From CAADGU01 sp964581605 (lineage in GTDB: Bacteria > Chloroflexota > Anaerolineae > Promineifilales > Promineifilaceae), in assembly GCA_964581605.1 (NCBI GenBank), contig CAZOPF010000019.1:1-64000 (forward strand): a stretch of 64,000 nt of DNA. The letters are read 5' to 3'. The position numbers were made by a program, and so were the translations under genes. The notes below the pieces were generated by a model. It was not told the DNA's origin and ran no database searches. It was given only the letters and a program-made list of their open reading frames with translations. Below, piece after piece: positions 1-7,990 of this stretch. The first letter of the stretch is position 1. Each line of letters begins with the position of its first letter.

Positions 1-693
1 TATACGGCCGAACTGGAACGCAGCAACCGCGAACTACAAGAGTTTGCCTATGTCGCCTCCCATGACTTACAGGAGCCGCTGCGCAAAATTCAAACCTTTG
101 GCAACCGGCTGCAAGAAAAATATGACCCGGTTTTGGATGAAAGAGGGCATGATTATCTGGAGCGGATGCAAAATGCCGCCGGGCGAATGCAAGCCTTGAT
201 TGTTGATCTGTTGTCTTTTTCCAGAGTGCGCACGCATGGCCAGCCATTTAGCAAAGTGGAGTTATCTCAGATAGTGATGCAGGTCTTACAAGATTTGGAA
301 ATTATGGTGGCTGAAGTAAAAGCCGAACTGATTGTGGCTGATCTGCCAGAGGTGGAAGCGGATGCCTTGCAAATGAAGCAGCTTTTTCAAAATTTATTAA
401 GCAATGCCCTCAAGTTTCATCGTCCAGACGTACCGCTCCAGATCAAGGTCTACAGCCGCCGGGTAGATTCATTCTATGAAATTTCTGTCAGCGACAACGG
501 TATCGGGTTTGAAGAAAAATATAGCGAGCGAATTTTCAACGTCTTTGAACGGTTGCATAACCGGGAGGAGTATCCAGGGACTGGCGTAGGATTGGCTATC
601 TGCCGCCGCATTGCGGAACGGCACGGCGGGTACATTCGCGCCCACAGCCAGCCGGGTGCAGGGGCTACTTTTATTGTGGGACTGCCTGCGTAA
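1..693 (+). CDS. Sensor histidine kinase, C-terminal part (runs off left edge)
   Basis: The frame is open from base 1, so this is the 3' end of a longer gene. It begins in a coiled linker followed by an H-box (SHDLQEPLR, codons about 20-28), which is the HisKA dimerisation and phosphoacceptor helix. An HATPase_c domain follows, with an N-box (FQNLLSNALKFH), a G1 box (DNGIGF) and a G2 box (GTGVGLAI). The H-box style resembles PAS- or phytochrome-linked kinases (family knowledge), so sensory domains probably lie upstream. No response regulator is adjacent; the nearest is the orphan OmpR-type gene at 9084. Input signal unknown. Confidence 0.9.
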   Translation, partial: YTAELERSNRELQEFAYVASHDLQEPLRKIQTFGNRLQEKYDPVLDERGHDYLERMQNAAGRMQALIVDLLSFSRVRTHGQPFSKVELSQIVMQVLQDLEIMVAEVKAELIVADLPEVEADALQMKQLFQNLLSNALKFHRPDVPLQIKVYSRRVDSFYEISVSDNGIGFEEKYSERIFNVFERLHNREEYPGTGVGLAICRRIAERHGGYIRAHSQPGAGATFIVGLPA

Positions 694-820
694 CAATTCG
701 GGCCGCACACGGCCGTAAACCCCTCTCGCCCACAGAGGAGAACTTTGCTAAACTAGCCTGTTGACGGCGTAACGGCCGTCCCGTTCAGACAACCCCTTTC
801 CCACTGGGTTAAAAGAAAAA

Positions 821-862
821 GTTGCTGGTTGCTAATAATAGCTAGTTGCTTTTACCAGCAAC
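821..862. repeat. Spacer hairpin built from a GTTGCTGG-type word
   Basis: Left arm GTTGCTGGT at 821-829 is complementary to ACCAGCAAC at 854-862, with further degenerate copies of the word between them. It lies just upstream of pdhA and belongs to the class of iterated-word hairpins seen in many spacers here. Confidence 0.6.
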
Positions 863-880
863 CAACATTCAGGAGAATCA

Positions 881-1846
881 ATGGACAAAGCAACGTTACT
901 CGAATGGTACCGCCAGATGGTGCTGATTCGCCGTTTTGAAGAACGCAGTGACGAACTGTACCAACTGGAAGGCAAAATTAAAGGCTTCCTGCACCTCTAC
1001 ATCGGCCAGGAAGCGGTGGCCGTGGGCACCATTGCCGCCCGCGACCCGCAGCGCGACCACCTGATTACCGCTTACCGCGATCACGGCCATGCCCTGGCGG
1101 TGGGGCTGGAAGCGGGCGCGGTGATGGCCGAATTGATGGGCAAAGCCACCGGCGTCGCCGGCGGGCGTGGCGGCTCCATGCACTTAGCCAGCAAGGAGAA
1201 GAAGTTTTGGGGTGGTTATGGCATCGTCGGCGCGCACCTGACGTTGGGCACAGGCATGGCCCTGGCCGAACAGTACAAAGGCAGTGGTGGGGTGTGCCTC
1301 TGCTACTTTGGTGATGGGGCGACCAACATTGGCTACTTCCACGAATCGTTGAATATGGCCGGCGTGTGGGGGCTGCCTATTGTCTTTATTTGCGAAAACA
1401 ACAAGTATGGCATGGGCACGGCCGTAGACCGCGCCTCCGCCAACCCTAACCTGGCCGACAAAGCCAAAGCCTACAACATCCCCAGTAAACAGGTGGACGG
1501 CATGAACGTCATTGACGTGTACAAAGCCACCCAAAAAGCGATAGACACCTGCCGCAAAGGCAAAGGGCCGCAGTTCCTGGAAATGATTACCTACCGTTAT
1601 GAAGGGCACTCCATCGGCGACCGCACCCGCTATCGCCCCGCCGGCGAACTCGACCACTGGCGCGACGAACGGGACCCCATCGCCACCCTGCAAAAGATTC
1701 TGTTGGAAGAACATCAGGCCAGCGAAGCTGAATTGGTCGCTATTGATGACGAGGTGATGAAAGAGTTGGAAACGGCCGTGACCTTCGCCAACGAATCACC
1801 ACTACCTGCTCCAGAAACATTGTTTGAGCATATCTACCCCGTCTGA
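881..1846 (+). CDS. pdhA: 2-oxoacid (pyruvate/acetoin) dehydrogenase E1 alpha subunit
   Basis: A 321-aa thiamine-diphosphate enzyme subunit. With E1 beta it decarboxylates pyruvate or a related 2-oxoacid and passes the acyl group to lipoyl-E2. The ThDP motif is visible as GDGATN (about residues 144-149) closing with ENN near 170. The GGRGGSMH stretch near 95 and the R-Y-EGHSIGD loop near 240 are typical of the E1 alpha family. The start follows a good Shine-Dalgarno (AGGAG at 871). It is first in a pdhA-pdhB-pdhC cluster on the same strand. No E3 (lpd) gene is in the window. Pyruvate, acetoin or branched-chain specificity cannot be told from sequence alone. Confidence 0.93.
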   Translation: MDKATLLEWYRQMVLIRRFEERSDELYQLEGKIKGFLHLYIGQEAVAVGTIAARDPQRDHLITAYRDHGHALAVGLEAGAVMAELMGKATGVAGGRGGSMHLASKEKKFWGGYGIVGAHLTLGTGMALAEQYKGSGGVCLCYFGDGATNIGYFHESLNMAGVWGLPIVFICENNKYGMGTAVDRASANPNLADKAKAYNIPSKQVDGMNVIDVYKATQKAIDTCRKGKGPQFLEMITYRYEGHSIGDRTRYRPAGELDHWRDERDPIATLQKILLEEHQASEAELVAIDDEVMKELETAVTFANESPLPAPETLFEHIYPV

Positions 1847-1849
1847 AAT

Positions 1850-1913
1850 GTTGCAGGTTGCAAGTGGCAGGTGGCAAGTCAATACCTGCAACATGCCACT
1901 TGCAACCTGCCAC
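1850..1913. repeat. Spacer hairpin between pdhA and pdhB
   Basis: Repeats of a TTGCAGG / AAGTGGCAGG word on the left are followed by their reverse complement (ACCTGCAAC, CCACTTGCAACCTGCCAC) on the right. The whole 79-bp spacer between the two E1 genes is taken up by it, so it will be in the polycistronic mRNA as a stem. Confidence 0.7.
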
Positions 1914-1924
1914 CGAGGAATAAC

Positions 1925-2905
1925 ATGGCACGACTAACATTACGAGAGGCAATAACCGAAGCGCTGCGCGAAGAGATGCACCGCGACGAAAACGTTTTTA
2001 TCATGGGCGAAGAAGTAGGCGCGTGGGGCGGTACCTACGCCGTCACCAAAGGCTTTCTGGAAGAGTTTGGCGAACGGCGCGTGCGCGATACCCCCATTTC
2101 CGAAATGGTCATTGCCGGGGCTGCTGTGGGTGCAGCCATGGCCGGTACCCGCCCGGTAGCCGAATTTATGACCATCAACTTCGCCTTTGTCGCCTTTGAC
2201 GCCATTGTGAACCATGCGGCTAAAGTGAGCTATATGTTCAATGGGCAGTTTGACTGCCCGGTGGTTTTCCGTGCCCCTGGCGGCGGCGGCAAACAGCTGG
2301 GGGCTACGCACAGCCACACGCCGGATGTGGTTTTTGCCCACTTCCCCGGCCTGAAAGTGGTCTGCCCGGCCACGCCGTATGACGCCAAAGGGCTGCTCAA
2401 AGCGGCCATCCGTGACAACGGCCCGGTGCTGTTCATTGAGCCGGTGCCGCTGTACACCAGCCCCAAAGTGCGCGGTGATGTGCCCGACGACGATTACATT
2501 GTCCCTATCGGCGAAGCTGACATCAAGCGCAAAGGCAAAGATGTGACTATTATTACCTACGGCGAAGGACTGCATGTTTCCCTGGACGCGGCCGAGATGC
2601 TGGCAAAAGAAGGGGTGGAAGCAGAGGTGGTCGATCTGCGTACTTTGCAGCCGCTGGATATGTCGCTGGCGCTGGCCTCGTTCAAAAAGACGTTTAAGGC
2701 GGTGGTGGTGGAATTTGGGCACCAGACCTATGGCATTGGCGCGGAGATTGTGGCCCAGTTGCAGGAGCAGGCATTTGACTACCTGGACGCGCCCATTAAA
2801 CGGGTGTCCCAATATGATGTGCCCGCTCCCTACTCTGGCGAATTAGAAAAAATGGCCTTGCCCGATGCGCAGAAAGTGGTCACGGCCGTGAAAGAGATTC
2901 TGTGA
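1925..2905 (+). CDS. pdhB: 2-oxoacid (pyruvate/acetoin) dehydrogenase E1 beta subunit
   Basis: A 326-aa transketolase-like E1 beta subunit, starting MARLTLREAITEALREEM. The frame stays open back to 1871, but those 18 codons lie inside the spacer hairpin. The ATG at 1925 has its own Shine-Dalgarno (GAGGAA, 1914-1919), so I chose it. Family-typical stretches are visible: GEEVGAWGGTYAVTKG near residue 30, the FNGQFDCPVVFRAPGG region near 105, and a C-terminal transketolase domain with VDLRTLQPLD. It pairs with E1 alpha to form the ThDP site. The next gene, E2, follows after another repeat spacer. Confidence 0.93.
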   Translation: MARLTLREAITEALREEMHRDENVFIMGEEVGAWGGTYAVTKGFLEEFGERRVRDTPISEMVIAGAAVGAAMAGTRPVAEFMTINFAFVAFDAIVNHAAKVSYMFNGQFDCPVVFRAPGGGGKQLGATHSHTPDVVFAHFPGLKVVCPATPYDAKGLLKAAIRDNGPVLFIEPVPLYTSPKVRGDVPDDDYIVPIGEADIKRKGKDVTIITYGEGLHVSLDAAEMLAKEGVEAEVVDLRTLQPLDMSLALASFKKTFKAVVVEFGHQTYGIGAEIVAQLQEQAFDYLDAPIKRVSQYDVPAPYSGELEKMALPDAQKVVTAVKEIL

Positions 2906-2991
2906 AAGTGTTTTAGTGTTATTGTGATTTGGTGTTTTTGTAGTAACCTGAACACTAAAACACTCAAGCACTCAAACACTAAATCACCCCA
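2906..2991. repeat. Spacer hairpin of AGTGTTTT / AACACTAAA words
   Basis: Tandem degenerate copies of a GTGTTTTAGTGTT word are followed by the complementary series (AACACTAAAACACTCAAGC and on). It fills the pdhB-pdhC spacer up to the Shine-Dalgarno of pdhC. Confidence 0.7.
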
Positions 2992-3003
2992 AGGAGACAG
3001 GAT

Positions 3004-4299
3004 ATGGCGGAATTTATCCTCATGCCCACGTTGGGCTTTGATATGGAAGAAGGCACGATGGGGAGCTGGCTGAAAAATGTGGGCGACCCGGTGCATAAGG
3101 GGGATGTGCTGGCCGAGATTGAGTCAGATAAAGTGACCCAGGAATTACAGGCCCGTGCGGAAGGGGTGCTGCTGGCGATTTTCCGGGAAACGGGTCAACA
3201 AGTTCCCGTAGGTGCTAAATTAGGCATTATCGGCGCGGCCGGAGAAGATGTTAGCAGCATGATAGCTGAAGCGGGTGGCAAGAATGGCGCGGCGGCAAAA
3301 CCTGCGCCTGCGGCCGTGGAAGCCGTACCGACGCCGGAACCAACGGCCGTTGCTCCGACGGCCGTCACCCAAACCACCCCCATCGCTACCCCTGCTGTCA
3401 GCGGCGAGTTTCCCGGTGGCGTGAAAGCAACGCCGGTGGCTCGGCGGGTAGCAGAAGAACATGGCGTGGATTTGGCGCAGGTGGGCGGAACGGGGCCAGA
3501 CGGCCGTATCCGCAAAGCAGACGTGGAATCCTTCATGGCCCAACCCCAACCGGTGGCTGCGCCAACGGCCGTGCCTTCCCCTACACCCGCACCCACGCCC
3601 GTTGCGGCCGGCCCAGACAGCACCGAAATCCCGCTCACCCGGATGCGCAGCGCCATTGCCCGCCGCATGACCGAAAGCAAAACGGCCGTGCCCCACTTCT
3701 ACGTCACCACCGAAATTGATATGGAACCGGCCTTAAAATTACGCGCCCAAATCAACGAAGCGCTCGGCCCGGATAACAAAGTGACGGTCAATGACCTGAT
3801 TGTGAAGGCGGCCGCGCTGGCCTTGCGCCAGTTCCCCAACCTCAATGCCAGCTTTGGCGGGGATAAGATCATCCGGCACAACCGGGTGCATGTTGGTTCG
3901 GCCGTCGCCGTCGAAGGTGGCCTGCTCACCGTCGTCCAGAAAGACACCGATGTGTCCAGCATCTCCAAGATCGCCCGCGACCACAAAGAGATGTTCGGCC
4001 GTGCCCGCGAAGGCAAAGTACGGCCGGAAGATATTGACGGGGCAACTTTCACCGTCAGCAACCTGGGGCCATGGGACGTGGAAAACTTTGTAGCCATCAT
4101 CAACCCACCCCATGCCGGTATCCTGGCAGTGGGGTCAGCACGGCAGGTACCAGTGGTGGTGAATGGCGAACTGGCCATCGGCACGCGCATGAAAGTGACT
4201 CTCTCGGCCGATCACCGCGTCACCGATGGCGCGGAAGCGGCCCAATTCATGCAGGCATTCAAAGCCATCCTGGAAAACGCCCTGCGTCTACTGCTGTAA
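3004..4299 (+). CDS. pdhC: Dihydrolipoamide acyltransferase (E2) of the 2-oxoacid dehydrogenase complex
   Basis: A 431-aa E2 core. An N-terminal lipoyl domain holds the lipoylated lysine in EIESDKVTQE (about residue 44). An Ala/Pro/Thr-rich linker follows, then a peripheral-subunit-binding domain (ATPVARRVAEEHGVDL...GRIRKADV, about 140-177). A second flexible linker leads to the catalytic acyltransferase domain, which ends with the active-site motif HRVTDG near residue 400. There is one lipoyl domain. The start has a clear AAGGAGA upstream. It transfers the acyl group from E1 to CoA. The alanine- and proline-rich linkers carry several ACGGCCGT copies read as T-A-V. Confidence 0.94.
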   Translation: MAEFILMPTLGFDMEEGTMGSWLKNVGDPVHKGDVLAEIESDKVTQELQARAEGVLLAIFRETGQQVPVGAKLGIIGAAGEDVSSMIAEAGGKNGAAAKPAPAAVEAVPTPEPTAVAPTAVTQTTPIATPAVSGEFPGGVKATPVARRVAEEHGVDLAQVGGTGPDGRIRKADVESFMAQPQPVAAPTAVPSPTPAPTPVAAGPDSTEIPLTRMRSAIARRMTESKTAVPHFYVTTEIDMEPALKLRAQINEALGPDNKVTVNDLIVKAAALALRQFPNLNASFGGDKIIRHNRVHVGSAVAVEGGLLTVVQKDTDVSSISKIARDHKEMFGRAREGKVRPEDIDGATFTVSNLGPWDVENFVAIINPPHAGILAVGSARQVPVVVNGELAIGTRMKVTLSADHRVTDGAEAAQFMQAFKAILENALRLLL

Positions 4300-4308
4300 T
4301 CTCACAGA

Positions 4309-4346
4309 CCGAAGCCTGAAATCTATCAACAGAGTTCGGGCTTCGG
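4309..4346 (+). terminator. Possible stem-loop terminator after the pdh cluster
   Basis: CCGAAGCCTGAA pairs with TTCGGGCTTCGG across a loop of about 13 nt, just after the pdhC stop. There is no good T-run, so it may instead be a processing or stability hairpin. Confidence 0.4.
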
Positions 4347-4393
4347 CATATGGAAATTGAGTTGTGTTATACTGGCAGCAGAGGTGGCATGAG

Positions 4394-4642
4394 ATGAGTA
4401 CAAAAGAACAAATCCTTGCTGAGATGGATGGTTTGAGTCAGGAAGAACTAGAAGAACTGTATGTGCTGGTGAAACAGTTCTTGCAAACACAACGACAAAC
4501 ACAGGAAGAAGCTACTAAAAACAGCATCCAAATGAATGCCTGGGATGTGCTTGAGGAGATGACCGGCACAATTCCTGCTCCCGAAGATTGGGCTGTGGAG
4601 CACGATCGCTACTTGTACGGGACGCCCAAACGTCAGGATTAG
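4394..4642 (+). CDS. Orphan antitoxin-like small protein
   Basis: An 82-aa acidic protein. I chose the ATG at 4394 because GAGGTGG lies just upstream and the following residues (STKEQILAEMDGLSQEEL) look like the start of DUF2281- or RelB-like antitoxins. The C-terminus (TGTIPAPEDWAVEHDRYLYG) resembles the toxin-wrapping tail seen in antitoxins paired with PIN/VapC toxins. This is family memory, not a search. No toxin gene follows: the next 300 bases contain only repeats. It may therefore be a solitary antitoxin, a decayed module, or an unrelated small regulator. Confidence 0.6.
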   Translation: MSTKEQILAEMDGLSQEELEELYVLVKQFLQTQRQTQEEATKNSIQMNAWDVLEEMTGTIPAPEDWAVEHDRYLYGTPKRQD

Positions 4643-4942
4643 CCATTTAATCTGCTTCCACCACCGGATGGAATCCGGCGTCTGCTATAAAAAACGCACT
4701 CAAAGTGCGTTCAGGAAAAGTTCTACCAGCACACGACACTTTCTTCAGTGCGCTTTAGCGTACTTTTTGTAACAGCCTGGGAATTCTTTTTGTAACAGCC
4801 TGGGAATTCCATTCCCAGGTACAAGGCGACAATTCATCATCCGGTTGGCGACAACTCGATACCATCAACAAATAATCCTCACCCCAGGTTTATACACCTA
4901 TTTGCCACTTAAAGCCGTTTGCGCGTACAATGCGGGTGAGGT
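4643..4942. repeat. Gene-free spacer with hairpins and a 23-bp tandem repeat
   Basis: This stretch has no convincing gene. It contains a hairpin ACGCACT-AGTGCGT near 4694-4710. A perfect 23-bp direct repeat (CTTTTTGTAACAGCCTGGG and on) lies at 4763-4785 and 4786-4808. The second copy runs into a palindrome CCTGGGAATTCCATTCCCAGG (about 4799-4819). Confidence 0.7.
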
Positions 4943-5764
4943 ATGCGCATGATGGAAGATGAGCCGGCTGTCCCCCCCCCAACTGAAATTTTGTGTAATC
5001 AATGTACGGCCGTGCTGCCCGTGGAACAGGGTGCGCTCACGGCCGTGTGTGAATTCTGTGGCGCCACCAATGCCGTAGACAAAAGCCAGACGGTGCTGCA
5101 TTTGGTGGTGCGTGATACCCTGCGCGAAACGGATGCCGCCGCTGCGCTCCGCCGCTGGATGGGTGGCAACGAAACGGTCAAAAACCTGGATACCAAAGCA
5201 ACCATCAAATCCGCCACCTTTCAACTCTGGCCGCTCTGGCTGGTGCGTGCGGATGTGAAAGGGGCGGAGAAGGTGTTTATCAAACCGGCGGCCCCCGTTT
5301 CTGTGCTGGATACCACCCGCATTACCATCCCTGCTTCAGACCTGGAACCCTATGCGGGCAGCGCCTACGCCTTGGAGCCGACCGTACCCCTCAACGCCGT
5401 CAAACGCTGGCTGGCGGCCGACCAACAAATCAACGAGGGCATGATTAAAGAGATGGCACTGGTGCATTTACCGGTGTATGTGTTTGAGTATATTTTTCAG
5501 GGACGGCCGTATACGGCCGTCGTCGAAGCCGCCGCCGGGCGTGTTTTTGCCGATATTTTCCCCTCCAAACAAGAAATGCCTTACCAGACTGTGGCCGCTG
5601 TGGGCTGCCTGCTCTACTTCTGCGCTGCGCTTATTCCCGCCGCCGGTTTCATCAGCGGGAATCTCACCGGATTGGGCGCGGGCGTTGTCATTTATCTGAT
5701 CGCAGCCCTGGTGATGGCCGTACCCATGTTTGCCATCGCCAGTTACATCTCCGCCAAAATCTGA
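4943..5764 (+). CDS. Zinc-ribbon membrane protein, paralogue 1
   Basis: 273 aa. The N-terminus holds a four-cysteine zinc ribbon (C18, C21, C36, C39). A conserved block after it reads LWPLWLVRADV (about 95-105). A second block, LPVYVFEYIFQGRPY...VEAAAGRVFADIFPSK, lies at about 175-210. Two hydrophobic helices (about 217-237 and 243-266) end the protein. The same architecture recurs at 6839, and the ribbon plus first block recurs at 7991. In other bacteria this type is annotated only as zinc-ribbon or TFIIB-type protein; I do not know a function. ATGs at 4949 and 4952 have better spacing to GGTGAGG than 4943. It ends 3 nt before the Rpn-like gene, which suggests co-transcription. Confidence 0.75.
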   Translation: MRMMEDEPAVPPPTEILCNQCTAVLPVEQGALTAVCEFCGATNAVDKSQTVLHLVVRDTLRETDAAAALRRWMGGNETVKNLDTKATIKSATFQLWPLWLVRADVKGAEKVFIKPAAPVSVLDTTRITIPASDLEPYAGSAYALEPTVPLNAVKRWLAADQQINEGMIKEMALVHLPVYVFEYIFQGRPYTAVVEAAAGRVFADIFPSKQEMPYQTVAAVGCLLYFCAALIPAAGFISGNLTGLGAGVVIYLIAALVMAVPMFAIASYISAKI

Positions 5765-5767
5765 CAG

Positions 5768-6793
5768 ATGAGCGAACTGAGCAATCCCCATGATCGTTTC
5801 TTCAAAGAGACATTTTCGCGCATTGAGGTAGCCAGAGATTTTTTTGCCAACTATCTACCAGAAGAGGTGACGGCCGTTCTCCATCTGGACACTCTGGAAC
5901 TTCAGCCCGGCAGTTTTATAGACCCTGCGCTGCAAGAACAGTTTGCGGATTTGCTCTACCAGGTGGAAGTGGTTGACGGCCGTGTCGCTTACCTTTATCT
6001 GCTGCTAGAGCACAAGAGTTATCCTGACCCCATGACCCCTTTTCAGGTGTTGCGCTATAAGCTGCGTATTTGGGAGCGTGATGTGCGCGCCGGAGAAGGG
6101 CTACGGCCCATTGTGCCCGTAGTGGTGTATCATGGTCAGGAAAAGTGGCGAGTACCTACCCACTTTGCTGGATTATTCGACGGGCCAGAAGTACTGCGGC
6201 GCTATTGGCCCATTTTTCAGTATGACTTGCATGATCTATCCGCTTTGAGCGATGAGGAAGTTCAGGGTGCGGCGCAATTACAGATTGGCCTTTTGATACT
6301 GAAATACATCTTTGACCCGGCACTTCGAGGACGGTTGGTGGATATATTCAACTTATTCCACGACCTGAAGGAGACAAAGAGCGCGTTGGAATACCTGGGT
6401 ACAGTGTTGTATTATGTGGGCATGGCGGGGAAACATCTGTCCCGCGAAGATATTGTCATCGCTGTGCGCCACACACTAGAAGACAAAGGAAACGAGATTA
6501 TGCAAACTATAGCCGAACAATGGATTGCCGAGGGATTTGATAAAGGCATTAAACAAGGTGTAAAGCAAGGCCTTGAGCAAGGCCTTGAGCAAGGCATTGA
6601 GCAAGGCCGGATACAAATGCTGCAAGAGGATATTTTGGATCTGTTATATGCCCGGTTTGGGTTGGCCTCTGAGGAGGTGGCGGCACGCATCACGGCCGTG
6701 ACCGACATACCCACATTACGCCAATTGTTACGTCAGGCTGGCACACTGGAAACGGCTAACGCTTTTGTGGAATTCCTGACAATTTTGCCCTGA
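5768..6793 (+). CDS. Rpn/YhgA-like PD-(D/E)XK nuclease
   Basis: 341 aa, opening NPHDRFFKETFSRIEVARDF, the characteristic start of the Rpn (recombination-promoting nuclease, formerly putative transposase) family. The nuclease core is visible as D61 (ADLLYQVEV) and E81-x-K83 (LLLEHKS). The C-terminal part carries a charged tandem repeat (IKQG-VKQG-LEQG-LEQG-IEQG, about residues 259-278) encoded by a 12-bp DNA repeat. It starts 3 nt after the zinc-ribbon gene. Despite the transposase label used for the family, there are no terminal repeats. E. coli Rpn proteins are DNA endonucleases linked to recombination and phage defence (established); the role here is inferred. Confidence 0.82.
   Translation: MSELSNPHDRFFKETFSRIEVARDFFANYLPEEVTAVLHLDTLELQPGSFIDPALQEQFADLLYQVEVVDGRVAYLYLLLEHKSYPDPMTPFQVLRYKLRIWERDVRAGEGLRPIVPVVVYHGQEKWRVPTHFAGLFDGPEVLRRYWPIFQYDLHDLSALSDEEVQGAAQLQIGLLILKYIFDPALRGRLVDIFNLFHDLKETKSALEYLGTVLYYVGMAGKHLSREDIVIAVRHTLEDKGNEIMQTIAEQWIAEGFDKGIKQGVKQGLEQGLEQGIEQGRIQMLQEDILDLLYARFGLASEEVAARITAVTDIPTLRQLLRQAGTLETANAFVEFLTILP
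6541..6612 (+). repeat. In-gene 12-bp tandem repeat (GAGCAAGGCCTT)
   Basis: Four to five degenerate copies of a 12-bp unit containing the palindrome CAAGGCCTTG, in frame, encode K/E-Q-G repeats in the Rpn-like protein. Copy-number change by slippage would keep the frame. Confidence 0.75.
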
Positions 6794-6838
6794 ACTCACT
6801 GTTGAACCTGAACCTGCACAGCTATCGGAAATTCAAGA

Positions 6839-7918
6839 ATGGATAAAACACAAGGTCTTACCTGCCCCGAATGTAGTGGTCTCGTCCCCGTCAAAGAAGG
6901 CGAGCGGTTGGTTGCCTGCCCTTACTGTGGCTTGCATTCGCTGATTCAAGGCGAGCAGGGCACCCGTCGTTGGCAGGTGAGCCGCCGCGTGGAACGTGAC
7001 AAAGCACGCCAGCTTGTCAGTGGGTTCTTCTCCGGCATGAAAAAAGCACGTGACCTTAAAAAGGAAGCACAAATTGAAGATATGTTCCTTGTCTATCTGC
7101 CCTATTGGCGGGTGCGGGCGGATGTGGCCGGCTGGCTGTTCGGCCGTGTGCGTAAAGACAAGGATGAGACCAAACCAGTCGAAGTTGCCGTATTTGAGGA
7201 GATGATCTGGACGGACGCCGCCCTGGATGTGTCTGAATATGGCGTACATCAGGTGGGCATTGCCCAAAACCAATTGGCACCGTACCAGAAACAAGATTTA
7301 CACGCTGAAGCGATTGTGTTTGAGCCAACCGAATCACACACCGAGGCTTTAGACGAAGCCCACGACCATTTCATCTATCGCGGCCGTAGCAAACAAACCC
7401 TCGCCACCACCTATTTTGAAAAGTTTCACTTTTTGCACGAACAGCTCGCCATTGTCTATTACCCGCTGTGGGTGGCCCGCTACCGCTATCACCAGCGCCA
7501 TTATCAGGTGGTGGTAGATGGGGTGAACAATGAGGTGTTGTATGGCAAAGCGCCGGGCAATATCTTTTATCGAGCGGCTGCGCTTGTTGCCGGGTTAGCT
7601 GCCGGAAATTTTGTGCTGGTCAATGGCACCATTTTGGCAGCCATGGCGGTGAGCGATAGTAGCGATGATGACGGCCTGGCTTTGCTTTTGCTACCCATTG
7701 TGCTGGGCGTTATTTTGATTGCGGCCGGGTATCGTGCCTTTCGCTATGGTGAAGAGGTGGAGCAGATTCAGGGCAAGGTGAAAAAGGCGATCAGCAATAA
7801 ACGTGGTGATGGCGGCCTGCTGGGTAATATGTTCGGCGCAGGCAATGTGGATATGGGCAGCCTGATGAAAACGGGCATGGACTTATTGGACGAAGTGTCG
7901 AAGAGCCGTAAACGATAA
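6839..7918 (+). CDS. Zinc-ribbon membrane protein, paralogue 2
   Basis: 359 aa with ribbon cysteines C9, C12, C27 and C30. Then comes a charged stretch and the conserved block VYLPYWRVRADV (about 82-93), matching LWPLWLVRADV in paralogue 1. A second block, YYPLWVARYRY...VVVDGVNNEVLYGKAP (about 204-238), matches the paralogue 1 block near 175. Two membrane segments (about 241-270 and 279-299) and a basic, glycine-rich tail follow. The paired P-L-W blocks suggest an internally duplicated domain. The Shine-Dalgarno is weak. Function unknown. It lies between the Rpn-like gene and paralogue 3 on the same strand. Confidence 0.75.
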   Translation: MDKTQGLTCPECSGLVPVKEGERLVACPYCGLHSLIQGEQGTRRWQVSRRVERDKARQLVSGFFSGMKKARDLKKEAQIEDMFLVYLPYWRVRADVAGWLFGRVRKDKDETKPVEVAVFEEMIWTDAALDVSEYGVHQVGIAQNQLAPYQKQDLHAEAIVFEPTESHTEALDEAHDHFIYRGRSKQTLATTYFEKFHFLHEQLAIVYYPLWVARYRYHQRHYQVVVDGVNNEVLYGKAPGNIFYRAAALVAGLAAGNFVLVNGTILAAMAVSDSSDDDGLALLLLPIVLGVILIAAGYRAFRYGEEVEQIQGKVKKAISNKRGDGGLLGNMFGAGNVDMGSLMKTGMDLLDEVSKSRKR

Positions 7919-7987
7919 TCGGTAATCCGTTATCCGTAAGCCGTAGTTCCATCACGGATTACGCATCACGGATTACGCATCACGGAT
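7919..7987. repeat. Spacer hairpin of ATCCGTAA / TTACGGAT words
   Basis: GTAATCCGTTATCCGTAAGCC on the left is followed by two ATCACGGATTACGC copies on the right. The hairpin takes up the whole spacer between the second and third zinc-ribbon genes. Confidence 0.7.
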
Positions 7988-7990
7988 AAT

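Noticed and set aside
1940..2812. 290-codon open frame on the minus strand within pdhB
   Set aside because: It lies wholly antisense to a clear E1 beta gene, is His/Phe/Gly-rich as expected from antisense reading of GC-rich codons, and shows no domain or Shine-Dalgarno.
5768..6793. Transposase / insertion sequence
   Set aside because: The gene belongs to the Rpn/YhgA family often labelled transposase, but there are no terminal inverted repeats or target duplications around it.
7919..7987. Repeated direct words in spacers as a CRISPR array
   Set aside because: Units are contiguous, degenerate and only 7-14 nt, with complementary arms and no unique spacers; no cas genes are in the window.
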